Assembly: GCF_035556095.1 (NCBI RefSeq)
Contig: NZ_DATMFT010000021.1
Span: 248,001 to 312,000 of the forward strand
DNA: 64,000 nt
Reading direction: 5' to 3'
Source: Parapedobacter sp035556095
GTDB taxonomy: Bacteria > Bacteroidota > Bacteroidia > Sphingobacteriales > Sphingobacteriaceae
In this document: piece by piece, positions 25,489-34,937 of the stretch
Numbering within the stretch: the stretch's first letter is position 1
How the letters are laid out: the number at the start of each line of letters is the position of its first letter
The notes under the pieces: model-generated
Database searches by the model: none
What the model was told of the DNA's origin: nothing
What the model saw: only the letters and a program-made list of their open reading frames with translations
Translations under genes and position numbers: made by a program

Positions 25489-26286
25489 TTAGAATGCGGG
25501 ATTGAGTACGCCTATAAGTGTGGCGAGCTGAGCGAGCGATGTGTTATCGCGTGCCAGCAGCCGATGGCGGGCATTTGTGAGTTGGTTTTTTACCGTGTGA
25601 ACGCTTACGTGAAAATGGTCAGCAATTTGAGGTATAGAAAACCCCGATTTCCAAAGATTTATAAACTCAATTTCACGGGGAGACAAGATGTCTTTGGTGA
25701 CGATTTGCTGGGTTTGTGAATGCCAATGGTGGATTTTTTCGCCGGCAGCAAATCGAATCCAATGTCCCGATTCAGGCATCATAAGTTCCTTGATATTGGA
25801 GACGCTGTCGAAACTCAACTTTACATTCCCAGAGCGGTCGTAGGTTAGTGGCGTTGCCCTGTACATCCCTCTCAGCCGTTGGCCTTTTAAGTTTAAGAAA
25901 TAGGCGCCACAGGTCGTGGAGTGGAAGTCCTCCCGTTGTTTAGGCGTGAGGTTGGCTATGAAGGTTTTCCGCAAAGCCAAGTAAATCGCCACGGGGTTTC
26001 GGTCTTCAATTAATGAAAGGTAAGACGAATCCCATTTCGACGGTTGTTGGTCGGGTCCCAGCCCAACGAAATCAAAGAGGTTTTTGGTGTGGAAGATATA
26101 CTGGTACTTTTCGAAATCGAAAAGGGAATAAACGCATTTATTGCGTATAGACATTTCCTCCAGTAACGCCATTTGCGCGCGCAGTGCGGGCGAGCAGTTT
26201 ATTTCGCACCCCGGATACCATTCATCCTGCAGCTGGTTGGCCAAGTCGATAAGAACGGGAATATTGTCTAAACCGGCGTTGTGCAT
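25489..26286 (-). CDS. LuxR-family transcriptional regulator with N-terminal sensor-like domain
   Basis: 265 aa. The C-terminal HTH (about residues 200-260) reads LSPREIEFINLWKSGFSIPQIADHF-type with VSVHTVKNQLTNARHRL. The N-terminal 190 residues have the pattern of a PAS-like domain (YSLFDFEKYQYIF, FDFVGLG) seen in many Bacteroidota LuxR proteins; the ligand is unknown, and there is no receiver domain. I start at ATG 26284-26286 because a consensus promoter lies directly upstream; a longer frame back to a TTG at 26436 would contain that promoter. Confidence 0.82.
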   Translation of the reverse strand: MHNAGLDNIPVLIDLANQLQDEWYPGCEINCSPALRAQMALLEEMSIRNKCVYSLFDFEKYQYIFHTKNLFDFVGLGPDQQPSKWDSSYLSLIEDRNPVAIYLALRKTFIANLTPKQREDFHSTTCGAYFLNLKGQRLRGMYRATPLTYDRSGNVKLSFDSVSNIKELMMPESGHWIRFAAGEKIHHWHSQTQQIVTKDILSPREIEFINLWKSGFSIPQIADHFHVSVHTVKNQLTNARHRLLARDNTSLAQLATLIGVLNPAF

Positions 26287-26307
26287 TGATGGAATTTTAT
26301 CGTGAGT

Positions 26308-26339
26308 CAAATATATTATTTTTAGGTTAATATCGCCAA
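26308..26339 (-). promoter_or_regulatory. Promoter of the LuxR-family regulator
   Basis: Minus-strand TTG (26337-26339), 21-nt spacer, TATATTTG (26308-26315). It lies inside the long alternative reading frame and fixes the start at 26286. Confidence 0.65.
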
Positions 26340-26432
26340 ATTTAAATGACTGAAACATATAGGTGTACCTAGCACCCACAATGTACGAAGCGCGCAATGT
26401 TTTGTGGTAATGGGGTGGATGCTGCCAATTTT

Positions 26433-27215
26433 TCAAGGGCTGTTGAGCCGTTTCGAGACATAAGCATATACATGCTCATAAATGTGCATCATCTCTTTCT
26501 TCCCAAACATACTGAATCGAAGCATACCGGGAGGCTCAATAAACAGGTCACACTTTCGAGCGCTTTGCGCAACTGACCGCCCAATCGCGAGATGGGTTAT
26601 CCGATCGAGTATCTTAGCCGGGGTGAATTTGTCAGGTGTGAGCTGATCCAGTGCATTCACATGTACGCCGATCAGGAATTTGCATTGCCCAAGTATCGGT
26701 TTAACGGGAAGGTTGTCGAGTATGCCACCGTCGTAGTAAACTGCCTTTTCGCGTTTTACGGCCGGAAACATCAATGGAATACTGGATGAGGCTAACAGCG
26801 CCTCATCCAATACACCCGAATGGATATATTCGGTCTCTCCTGATATAAAGTTTGTTGCGGACACATAGAGTGGCATTTTCAATGATTCGAACGTGTTTTG
26901 GGGAATGTGTTTTTGTATCAGTCGCGACAAAAACCGATTGTCTACGAAACCAGAGGTTCGTAAACGGAAACTTGTCGAGGGAAACAGGTTGTTTTCTTCT
27001 ATAATGCGCAACATCGCATCCACGGTATATCCGGCCGCGTAATAGGCGCCGATAATAGCTCCCATACTGCATCCGGAGATGATCGATGGCCGGTAGCCAT
27101 GCTCTTCGAGGGCCTTGATGGCCCCCAAGTGGCCAATGCCGCGTAGGCCGCCTCCCGAAAGCACAAGGCCTACTTTATGCGATCTTCCCCATAGTTTCTT
27201 GAAATTGAAAACCAT
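26433..27215 (-). CDS. Patatin-like phospholipase
   Basis: 260 aa, one patatin domain. The oxyanion loop GGGLRGIGHLGAI is at residues 21-33, the nucleophile Ser50 lies in GCSMG, and the catalytic partner Asp162 in YYDGGILDN, so the Ser-Asp dyad is intact. No signal peptide is seen, so it is probably cytoplasmic, unlike the larger OM-anchored PlpD-type patatins. Substrates (acyl lipids) are inferred from the family. It runs divergently from the substrate-binding lipoprotein gene. Confidence 0.9.
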   Translation of the reverse strand: MVFNFKKLWGRSHKVGLVLSGGGLRGIGHLGAIKALEEHGYRPSIISGCSMGAIIGAYYAAGYTVDAMLRIIEENNLFPSTSFRLRTSGFVDNRFLSRLIQKHIPQNTFESLKMPLYVSATNFISGETEYIHSGVLDEALLASSSIPLMFPAVKREKAVYYDGGILDNLPVKPILGQCKFLIGVHVNALDQLTPDKFTPAKILDRITHLAIGRSVAQSARKCDLFIEPPGMLRFSMFGKKEMMHIYEHVYAYVSKRLNSP

Positions 27216-27272
27216 TCAGCAACATTACGAATTTTAGCCAACACACACTGTGTAGATACTGTACATTTTCGC

Positions 27273-27280
27273 TAAGTTTG
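27273..27280 (+). promoter_or_regulatory. -7 box next to the lipoprotein start
   Basis: TAAGTTTG is an exact TAnnTTTG, only 5 nt before the ATG at 27286. If used, the mRNA would be leaderless or nearly so. The -33 element is not clear; an ACACA-N-TGTGT inverted repeat sits there. Confidence 0.45.
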
Positions 27281-27285
27281 CTGTT

Positions 27286-28272
27286 ATGTTCAGAAAACGT
27301 TATGCATTTATAGTTATACTCCTTAGTGGTTTTATCATCGCTTGCCAGTCGCCCGAGAAGCAGGATGGTGTTCCCGTTGTCGGTTTTGTCGAGGCCTTTG
27401 AAGACGCGACCATCGCGCAGGCACGCCAAGGTTTCATGGACGCCCTAGCCGACAGTGGGTATAGCGAAGCCGACGGTACAGTAGCCATCATCCATCGCAA
27501 TGCACAGGGGGATGCGGCAACACTCAATCAGATTATTAGCTATTTCAATAGCAGGGCGGTAGATCTTATTGGCACCAGTACTACATTAGCCACCATCGCG
27601 GCGGTACAACGGAGCGAAGACATTCCCATATTCCAGACGGTTACCGCCATGCCCAGTATTTTGGGGTTGATAGCTGCGGATGGCGACGCCCCAGATAACC
27701 TCTTTGGTACCGGTGAGAATCTGGATTATATCGACACGTCGTTCACGCTCATCGCCCAGATGGTCAAGCCAAAGGGGGCGCAACTGACCGTTGGTATGAT
27801 TTACAACCAATCCGAACCACAATCGCTGGAAGCATATGAGCAGATTGCTGCCCTCGCAGACAGTACGAATACATTATTGGTGGCACTGCCGCTCAATTCG
27901 TCCGCCGAGGCCCAATTGGTTGTGCGGTCGTTACTGAGCAAAAATATCGATGCTTTTTTCGCCAATCCGGATAATACCGTGTTTGCAGCATTTGAAACCA
28001 TTTTAAAAAATTGCAACGACAGGGGGGTGCCCGTGTTTACCAGCGAGTCTGGGTTGGTGGCCCGGGGTGCGGTGGCGGCTTTCGGTGCCGATATTTACCA
28101 TTGGGGCTATCAAAGCGGCACCCAAGCTGCAGGCTATCTTAGCAGTAGATCGACCGATAGCCTGCAGGTGGAGATGCTCCACGTGAGGAAGCGCGTCTAT
28201 AACGCTGAAGCCGCGAAGCGGTTTGGCTTCGAATTCCCCGATACGTTCGAAGAAATCACCTCCAGTGACTAG
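27286..28272 (+). CDS. ABC-type substrate-binding lipoprotein (PF04392-like)
   Basis: 328 aa. A lipoprotein signal ends at Cys20 (FIIAC). The rest has the two-lobe periplasmic-binding fold of the ABC_sub_bind family (VPVVGFVEAFEDATIAQARQGF, IHRNAQGD, LIGTSTTLATIAAVQ, TVGMIYNQSEP, DAFFANPDNTVFAAFE). In other bacteria members bind tryptophan, tyrosine or unknown ligands. No permease or ATPase gene is adjacent, so its transporter partner is elsewhere or absent. Its TAG stop overlaps the TAG stop of the convergent gene in a CTAG palindrome. Confidence 0.85.
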   Translation: MFRKRYAFIVILLSGFIIACQSPEKQDGVPVVGFVEAFEDATIAQARQGFMDALADSGYSEADGTVAIIHRNAQGDAATLNQIISYFNSRAVDLIGTSTTLATIAAVQRSEDIPIFQTVTAMPSILGLIAADGDAPDNLFGTGENLDYIDTSFTLIAQMVKPKGAQLTVGMIYNQSEPQSLEAYEQIAALADSTNTLLVALPLNSSAEAQLVVRSLLSKNIDAFFANPDNTVFAAFETILKNCNDRGVPVFTSESGLVARGAVAAFGADIYHWGYQSGTQAAGYLSSRSTDSLQVEMLHVRKRVYNAEAAKRFGFEFPDTFEEITSSD

Positions 28273-29327
28273 CTGGACGAAACAGTACGCTGCTGCCTGC
28301 TTAACGCTGCCTTTACCTCCGGAGCGATTTTGGTGCCATAGATTTCGATGGATTTCATCAAGTCCTTATGAGATGGTGCGCCCACATCCATATGTGCCGC
28401 AAACCGCGTCAGCCCGAATAATTCCTGCATATATAAAATTTTATCCACCATCGCGTCGGGCTCCCCGATGAATAACGCCCCGTGTTTGGACTTTCCAAAA
28501 TCGAATTGGGTACGTTGATAGGGCGGCCAGCCACGGGATCTGCCTACTCGATCCATCTGCGCGGCATATAGGGGGAAATACGAGCGGCTTAACGCATGGT
28601 CATCGTCGCCAAACAATGCATGTGAGTGGATTCCTACACGGAACTTGGAAAGATCATGGCCGTGCGCCACATACGTTTTCTTGTAAAGCTCGAAAAGCGG
28701 CTTGAATTGTTCGGGCGATCCACCGATGATAGCGATCATCAACGGTAAGCCCAGTTTGCCTGCACGGACGACCGATTGCGGCGTCCCACCCACGGCGATC
28801 CATATCGAAAGCTCATCGTTTACTGCCCTGGGAAATACCGCCTGGTTATCAAGCGAAGCTCTGAATTTTCCGTTCCACGTTACGCGTTCGTTGTTATTTA
28901 TAGCAAGTAACAAATCCAACTTTTCGGTAAATAGCGCTTCGTAATCCTGCAAGTCATATCCGAAAAGGGGAAACGACTCGATGAAGCTGCCCCGCCCTGC
29001 CATCAGCTCCGCGCGCCCTCCCGATAGTAAATCAATCATAGCAAAATTCTGGTAGAGCTTCACGGGATCGGAAGAACTGATGACCGACACCGCGCTTCCC
29101 AGTTTGATGTGCTTGGTTACCGGTGCTGCCGCTGCTAAAATAATCTCGGGACTGGGTACCGCGTAATCGGGGCGATGGTGTTCGCCAATACCGAAATAAT
29201 CGAGCCCTACCTCGTCCATGAGCTTGATTTCTTCGATAATTTCCTGAAGCCGTTGCTGCGTTGACTGAAATTTACCTGTCGCCAGATCTATCGGCAAGTC
29301 TCCGAACATACTGATACCTAATTCCAT
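28269..29327 (-). CDS. LLM class flavin-dependent oxidoreductase
   Basis: 352-aa luciferase-like TIM barrel: MELGISMFGDLPID, a GLDYFGIGEHHRPDYAVPSP substrate/flavin region, AVSVISSSDPVKLYQNFAMIDLLSGGRAELMAGRG and the IAVGGTPQSVVRAG segment. Members oxidise varied substrates with reduced FMN; the substrate here is unknown. The gene stands alone, convergent with the lipoprotein gene (4-nt overlap). Confidence 0.88.
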   Translation of the reverse strand: MELGISMFGDLPIDLATGKFQSTQQRLQEIIEEIKLMDEVGLDYFGIGEHHRPDYAVPSPEIILAAAAPVTKHIKLGSAVSVISSSDPVKLYQNFAMIDLLSGGRAELMAGRGSFIESFPLFGYDLQDYEALFTEKLDLLLAINNNERVTWNGKFRASLDNQAVFPRAVNDELSIWIAVGGTPQSVVRAGKLGLPLMIAIIGGSPEQFKPLFELYKKTYVAHGHDLSKFRVGIHSHALFGDDDHALSRSYFPLYAAQMDRVGRSRGWPPYQRTQFDFGKSKHGALFIGEPDAMVDKILYMQELFGLTRFAAHMDVGAPSHKDLMKSIEIYGTKIAPEVKAALSRQQRTVSSS

Positions 29328-29519
29328 AATTATTCTCCGTTTATTTACAAAAGTAAGGAAGATGTTTGTTACGGGTCTTGTCCTAGGTTAAGAAATGTAT
29401 ATTGGACCGGTTTCAGGAAAAACACCAGCTTTTGTAAGCAACGTGAAATCAATCGTACCGATTAATCCGTAATTTTTTTATAGCTAGTTCGCTAATTGTC
29501 TTGATATTTTCAAAATTTG

Positions 29520-31781
29520 ATGCAGATTTGTAGGGTGAGCACTAGTCCTTTTACCATTTTTTTGCTTTTTGCGATCGCTGTTTCTGCCTTTACATGTTGT
29601 AATACGGCCGAAGACCAGGTGTTGAGCCCCAAAGCATCCCTGAAAGCTATGGAGGTCGAAGACGGTTTCGAAGTGGAGTTAGTGGCTGCGGAACCGCTGG
29701 TGGTCGCACCTGTGGCGATGACGTTTGATGGAGCGGGCAGAATTTGGGTAGTGGAAATGGATGGCTATATGCCAGATACTTTGGGAAGGGGAGAAGAAGC
29801 GCCCGTAGGTCGAATCGTAATCTTGACCGATAAAGATGGCGATGGCCAAATGGACGAGCGCACCGTATTCCTGGATTCACTGGTCATGCCGCGGGCGATG
29901 TGTCTTGTGGATGGCGGGATACTCGTGGCCGAACCACCAAACTTGTGGTTTTACGAAATCCGGGATGGTAAGCCTGCCAGTCGTATATTGGTAGACAACA
30001 CCTACGCAGAAGGTGGTAATGTGGAGCATCAGCCCAATGGCCTTTTACGTGGTTTGGACAACTGGATTTACAGTGCCAAATACGATTGGCGGTACCGGCG
30101 GCTCCCCAACGGGGAATGGCGGAAAGAAAAAACCCACTTCCGTGGGCAGTGGGGCATCAGCCAGGATGATTGGGGCAGGTTGTATTATAACGATAACTCA
30201 AGCAACCTCTCAGGCGATTTCTTCCCTCCCGGCCTTGGGTCAAGCAATCGCAACCAACATAAAGTTGCTGGGTATCGAGAAACCATGGTAGCCGACACCC
30301 GCGTGTACCCCTTGCGTCCCACTACTGGTGTAAACCGGGGATACATGGAGGGTATTCTGGATAGTACCGGCCGTTTACTGAATTTCACGGCGGCCTGCGG
30401 TCCGCTGGTTTACCGCGGTGGATTGCTGCCAGGCTCAAATGCCTTTGTAGCCGAACCCGCTGCCAATCTGATCAAACGGAACGTACTTGTGAGCAAAGGT
30501 TACCGTACAACGGGTGAGCAGGCTTATCGTGGGCGGGAATTTTTGGCGAGTAGCGATGAGCGATTCCGCCCCGTGAATCTTCATGACGGTCCCGATGGAG
30601 CACTCTACATCGTGGATATGTATCGCGGCATTATTCAGCACAGTACCTACCTCACACCTTACTTGAAAAATGAAATCGAAACGCGTGGATTGACACTTCC
30701 CCTTGGTATGGGGAGGATTTATCGTGTACTACCCAAAGCGGCCGAGACGGATTGGACAACGATGCCGCAACGTACGGATTCGCTGCTTGTTCTTCTAGGT
30801 CATACCAATGGGTGGGTGCGCGACAAAGCCCAACAGGCGTTGGTCGACAGGCGCGCTATTGACGCTGTGGGTGAATTGCGTGAAATATTGCGCAGTGGGG
30901 AAAATAATTTTCAGGTTGTCCATGCGCTGTGGACACTTGAAGGGTTGGCACAATTGACCCTGGCAGACATCCAAACCGTATTGGAGCGTCCGCAATGGCA
31001 ACTGCGTGCACAAGCCATTGCGGCGACGGCAGCATTGGCTTCGACAGTTCCTCCCCAAGATAAGGTAGACTTGATAACTGCCTATGTTTCTGGTCGGGAT
31101 ACACTTTTGATGCCCCAAGCCATTTTAGCAACGGCAACGCTTGGTGATTTGGAGGGGTCGGCGAGTGAGCAATGGACTATAGAACACCCGAATAACGAAT
31201 ACCTGGTTGATGCGTTCATCAGCGGACTTGGTGGCCGGGAGGAATCGTTTTTAACGAAAATATCCAAGCAGTTGCCTGACACAACCACTTTGCTGTACAG
31301 GCGTATCTCGACCGTTGTAAACGGATTAAAAGGCGAAGCGACAACAAGCAGTCAACGGATATTGGCTAAACGGTACCCGCAAGGCGTAGCACTTTTTCAG
31401 AATACTTGTCAACCCTGTCATGGCGAGGACGGACGGGGCGTTTCGCCGATTGCGCCGCCATTGGCGGGTTCCCAATGGGTTACAGGCGATAAGCAGCGTC
31501 TCTTGGCCCTTGTTTTGTATGGACTTACCGGATCTGTCGATGTGGCAGGACATACTTATGAGCCCCCCGAGGTAAGCGGTGAGATGCCAGGCATCGCCCA
31601 TAACACGACCATTGACGATGCCGAACTTGCCCAATTATTGAGCTATATCCGGAATGCGTGGGGGAATGCGGTGGGCGATGAGGTGCTTCCGGAGGATTTG
31701 GGCGCTATCCGGACAACCTTCGGTAAACGCACAGAGCCGTTTACACAGGACGAATTGTATCGTTTATTTGGAAAAGATTAG
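29520..31781 (+). CDS. PVC-type haem-binding propeller protein
   Basis: 753-aa exported protein. A lipoprotein-like signal ends at the Cys pair 26-27. Residues about 45-410 are a membrane-bound-dehydrogenase type beta-propeller (FEVELVAAEPLVVAPVAMTFD, GRIWVVEMDGYM, NGLLRGLDNWIYSAKYD, HDGPDGALYIVDMYRG). A HEAT-like stretch follows (about 410-590). The C-terminal cytochrome c domain has CQPCH at 630-634 and the distal region EMPGIAHNTTIDDAELAQLLSYI. This architecture is typical of Planctomycetes and some Bacteroidota and suggests a sugar or alcohol dehydrogenase, but the substrate is unknown. ATG at 29520 follows a TTG codon. Confidence 0.88.
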   Translation: MQICRVSTSPFTIFLLFAIAVSAFTCCNTAEDQVLSPKASLKAMEVEDGFEVELVAAEPLVVAPVAMTFDGAGRIWVVEMDGYMPDTLGRGEEAPVGRIVILTDKDGDGQMDERTVFLDSLVMPRAMCLVDGGILVAEPPNLWFYEIRDGKPASRILVDNTYAEGGNVEHQPNGLLRGLDNWIYSAKYDWRYRRLPNGEWRKEKTHFRGQWGISQDDWGRLYYNDNSSNLSGDFFPPGLGSSNRNQHKVAGYRETMVADTRVYPLRPTTGVNRGYMEGILDSTGRLLNFTAACGPLVYRGGLLPGSNAFVAEPAANLIKRNVLVSKGYRTTGEQAYRGREFLASSDERFRPVNLHDGPDGALYIVDMYRGIIQHSTYLTPYLKNEIETRGLTLPLGMGRIYRVLPKAAETDWTTMPQRTDSLLVLLGHTNGWVRDKAQQALVDRRAIDAVGELREILRSGENNFQVVHALWTLEGLAQLTLADIQTVLERPQWQLRAQAIAATAALASTVPPQDKVDLITAYVSGRDTLLMPQAILATATLGDLEGSASEQWTIEHPNNEYLVDAFISGLGGREESFLTKISKQLPDTTTLLYRRISTVVNGLKGEATTSSQRILAKRYPQGVALFQNTCQPCHGEDGRGVSPIAPPLAGSQWVTGDKQRLLALVLYGLTGSVDVAGHTYEPPEVSGEMPGIAHNTTIDDAELAQLLSYIRNAWGNAVGDEVLPEDLGAIRTTFGKRTEPFTQDELYRLFGKD

Positions 31782-31792
31782 CTGTTTTTATC

Positions 31793-32419
31793 ATGAGGTC
31801 TACGTTAGCCGAAATTAAGGAGCACCGACTTGTGGCGATTGTTAGGGGGCTTCAACCCCAGGATGTATTGCCCGTGGCGGAAGCACTCTATGCAGGAGGA
31901 ATCCGTATTTTAGAGGTTACGATGAACTCCGTTGAACCGTTGACGGCCATTCAGACGGTAAGTAATGCTTTGGGTAATCAGATGGTCATCGGAGCCGGAA
32001 CGGTACTCGATGCGGCCATGGCGGAAGCGGCCGTATCTGCGGGTGCCCGGTTCGTGCTTTCGCCTGTCGTTGTCGTCGATCTTATTAAGGTAATTAAAGC
32101 ATTGGGTGCCGTTGCCATACCGGGGGCCTATACGCCGACTGAAATCTTTATCGCATACCAAAATGGTGCGGACATCGTAAAGGTGTTCCCGGCAACGTCA
32201 CCGGCATACATCAAAGATATCGCTGGTCCGCTGCCGCAAATACCATTGTTGCCCACGGGCGGTATCACGCCCGAAAATGTCAGGGATTATAAACAAGCTG
32301 GTGCCATGGGATTCGGCGTAGGCAGCGCACTGGTGGATACGAAACAGCCTGTAACGCCACACTATCTGGAACAGATTACTGAAAAGGCCCGACGATTCGT
32401 TGCGGCGCTAGCCGACTAA
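31793..32419 (+). CDS. KDPG/KHG-type aldolase
   Basis: 208-aa class I aldolase of the KDPG family, which cleaves 2-keto-3-deoxy sugar acid phosphates to pyruvate and an aldehyde. The catalytic Glu41 is in ILEVTMN and the Schiff-base Lys130 in DIVKVFPA; GAGTVLDAAMAEAAVSAGARFVLSP and LLPTGGITPENV are also conserved. The position of the E. coli Eda Arg49 is occupied by Asn45, as in other KDPG/KDPGal-type family members, so the exact substrate is open. It starts 12 nt after the haem-protein gene, which suggests that oxidation and cleavage of a sugar acid are linked. Confidence 0.87.
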   Translation: MRSTLAEIKEHRLVAIVRGLQPQDVLPVAEALYAGGIRILEVTMNSVEPLTAIQTVSNALGNQMVIGAGTVLDAAMAEAAVSAGARFVLSPVVVVDLIKVIKALGAVAIPGAYTPTEIFIAYQNGADIVKVFPATSPAYIKDIAGPLPQIPLLPTGGITPENVRDYKQAGAMGFGVGSALVDTKQPVTPHYLEQITEKARRFVAALAD

Positions 32420-32468
32420 CGCTTGTTGATTTTATAGATTCGGCATTCGGCTATTCCAAAAATTTCGT

Positions 32469-32476
32469 TAAATTTG
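32469..32476 (+). promoter_or_regulatory. -7 box of the PSD1/DUF1501 operon
   Basis: TAAATTTG, exact TAnnTTTG, 24 nt before the ATG. The -33 element is weak. Confidence 0.45.
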
Positions 32477-32499
32477 ACTGAGAAACCAAGCATAGGTCG

Positions 32500-34851
32500 A
32501 TGATGCAGCGCTTTTTTTCAGCAAAATGGGTTATTGGGGCAGTGATTATCATCGCTGCGGTGGCGCTCTCCGGTTATTTTTACACGGCAAGGAAGAGCAG
32601 TGGCGGCGGGGGGGCAGCTCGGTTGCCGGTGGTGGTGGATTATAATTTCCACATTCGGCCCATCCTTTCGGACAACTGCTTTGCTTGTCACGGGCCGGAT
32701 AAAAACGCACGGGAAGCCGACCTACGGCTCGATACGGAAGAAGGGGCCTATAAAGCGTTGGTGGAAACGGCAGGTATGCATGCCATTGTGCCGGGGCATC
32801 CTGATCGGAGCGAGGCCTATCGGCGCATTACCAGTACGGATGAAATGGACCGGATGCCCCCGGTATCTTCCAACTTGACATTGACCGACTACGAGGTCAT
32901 GCTTATCGAACGGTGGATTGCGCAGGGGGCAGTATATAAACCCCATTGGGCGTTTATCCCGCCCGAGAAGACAGCCATACCTGATGTTGATGACGGGCGT
33001 TGGCCAACCAATGAAATCGATCAATTCGTTTTGGCTCGCATGGAAGAAAAAGGGTTTGTCCCCAATCCCCAAGCTGAAAAACATCATCTGTTAAGACGGG
33101 TAAGTTTCGACCTTACCGGACTACCACCCACAGCGGAACAAATCCAGCGGTTCCTCGCCGATAGCTCGGCAAAAGCCTACGAAATATTGGTTGATGAGCT
33201 TTTGGAGATGCCTGGTTATGGCGAGCGTATGGCGATGCATTGGCTCGATGTGGCGCGGTACGCGGATTCATATGGTTACCAGGATGACGACGTGCGTACG
33301 CAATGGCCATGGCGCGATTGGGTAATTCATGCATTCAACGAGAACATGCCTTATGACCGGTTCGTGACGTGGCAACTTGCCGGTGATATGATGCCGGAGG
33401 CGACGAAGGAACAAATCCTTGCATCTGCATTCAATAGAAACCATAAAATTACTGAAGAGGGCGGCGTTATCGAAGAAGAGTATCGTGTGGCATATGCTAT
33501 CGATAAAACCAATACCTTCAGCAAGGGCATTTTGGGGATTACCATGGAGTGTGCCCAATGCCATGACCATAAGTACGACCCGTTTTCGCAAAAGAATTAT
33601 TTTCAGATGTACGCATTTTTCAATAATTCGCTGGAAAAAGGCCTTGAAGGGTTGGTTGGTTCAGGCCCATCGAAAACACCGCGGCTGACGATCACGCAGC
33701 AAGATGTGGATGATATTCTGCAATTCATCAACAAAGGAGACGATACCTCGGCGGTATCGGTGTCAGTGATGGGCGAACGTGATGAGGTGCGGCCAACCTA
33801 TATCTTGGACCGGGGGCTCTATGATTCACCTACGGAACGGGTATATCCGGCTACGCCTGAGGCTATCCTGCCGTTTGATAGCACACAGTATACACCCAGT
33901 AGACTTGGACTGGCCGAATGGGCGTTCAGTAAAGAAAATCCGCTAACCGCGCGGGTTTTCGTAAATCAAATGTGGGCCATGGTCTTTGGTCGTGGCTTAG
34001 TTGCCACGGTTGCCGACTTTGGCAATCAGGGCGAATTACCCAGTCACCCCGAATTACTGGATTGGCTGGCAGCCGATTTCCGCGATAACGGCTGGGATGT
34101 GAAGCGTTTAATGAAACAATTGGTGATGAGCACCACCTACCGCCAATCGTCGCAGGTTACTGAAAAGCACCTCAATGAGGACCCAGAAAATATATATCTA
34201 GCACGCTCAAAACGCCTGCGCCTACCCGCGGAGTTTATACGCGATCTCGCATTAGCCAGCAGCGGCTTGCTGAATGAGGAAATCGGAGGTCCTAGCATAA
34301 AGCCCTACCAGCCGGATGGTATTTGGGAGGTAACCAGTTCGGGACGAGGGGCCCTGGCTAATTATGTGCAAAACCATGGCGACGCCTTGTACCGCCGAGG
34401 CATGTATGTATTTATTAAATTGACTGTGCCACCACCCAACATGCTTATTTTCGACGCCAGCAACCGGGATATGTGTGAAGTAACTCGCCAACGTACCAAT
34501 ACGCCGCTTCAGGCATTGGTGATGTTGAACGACCCGGTTATTCTCGAAGCATCACGTGTGCTTTCTGGCACCATGTTGAAAGCGATGCCCGACGCAAAGC
34601 CGGTCACCTATATCGAACAAGCATTCCGTCGGATATTAGGCCGAGACCCAAGTGCGAAGGAAAAAGCCTTGATGGAAGCCTATTATGCGGGTGAGTTGGA
34701 GCGGTATAAAGCGGCCCCCGATGCGGCAAAGGCATTTTTGGCAGTGGGTGAGGCCCCTCAGGAATCTAGCGTGCCGATGGTGGAGCACGCCGCGTTAATG
34801 GCGGCTGTGCATGCGTTATATAACTTGGAAGAGGCGATTACCCGATCGTGA
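32500..34851 (+). CDS. PSD1/planctomycete-cytochrome protein (DUF1549/DUF1553)
   Basis: 783 aa, exported through an N-terminal hydrophobic segment (about 9-27). The cytochrome c-like PSCyt1 domain has CFACH at residues 60-64 and RMPPVSSNLTLTDYEVMLIERWIAQGA. DUF1549 follows (about 170-360; LLRRVSFDLTGLPPTAEQIQRF, MAMHWLDVARYADSYGYQDD, ECAQCHDHKYDPFSQ). DUF1553 is C-terminal (about 490-760; NPLTARVFVNQMWAMVFGRGLV, TNTPLQALVMLNDP). A second CxxCH at ECAQCHDH may bind another haem. Such proteins pair with DUF1501 proteins, as here; the role is thought to be extracytoplasmic carbohydrate metabolism but is unproven. Confidence 0.88.
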   Translation: MMQRFFSAKWVIGAVIIIAAVALSGYFYTARKSSGGGGAARLPVVVDYNFHIRPILSDNCFACHGPDKNAREADLRLDTEEGAYKALVETAGMHAIVPGHPDRSEAYRRITSTDEMDRMPPVSSNLTLTDYEVMLIERWIAQGAVYKPHWAFIPPEKTAIPDVDDGRWPTNEIDQFVLARMEEKGFVPNPQAEKHHLLRRVSFDLTGLPPTAEQIQRFLADSSAKAYEILVDELLEMPGYGERMAMHWLDVARYADSYGYQDDDVRTQWPWRDWVIHAFNENMPYDRFVTWQLAGDMMPEATKEQILASAFNRNHKITEEGGVIEEEYRVAYAIDKTNTFSKGILGITMECAQCHDHKYDPFSQKNYFQMYAFFNNSLEKGLEGLVGSGPSKTPRLTITQQDVDDILQFINKGDDTSAVSVSVMGERDEVRPTYILDRGLYDSPTERVYPATPEAILPFDSTQYTPSRLGLAEWAFSKENPLTARVFVNQMWAMVFGRGLVATVADFGNQGELPSHPELLDWLAADFRDNGWDVKRLMKQLVMSTTYRQSSQVTEKHLNEDPENIYLARSKRLRLPAEFIRDLALASSGLLNEEIGGPSIKPYQPDGIWEVTSSGRGALANYVQNHGDALYRRGMYVFIKLTVPPPNMLIFDASNRDMCEVTRQRTNTPLQALVMLNDPVILEASRVLSGTMLKAMPDAKPVTYIEQAFRRILGRDPSAKEKALMEAYYAGELERYKAAPDAAKAFLAVGEAPQESSVPMVEHAALMAAVHALYNLEEAITRS

Positions 34852-34937
34852 TGTTTATTGATTTGAAAATTAGAAAACGTGTCGATTTAGCGATTTGATG
34901 AAGTAGTTGGTTACAGATAGGTGAAAGGAAAGCGTAA

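Noticed and set aside
26287..26436. Longer LuxR regulator from a TTG overlapping the patatin stop
   Set aside because: A consensus promoter lies inside this stretch just before ATG 26286.
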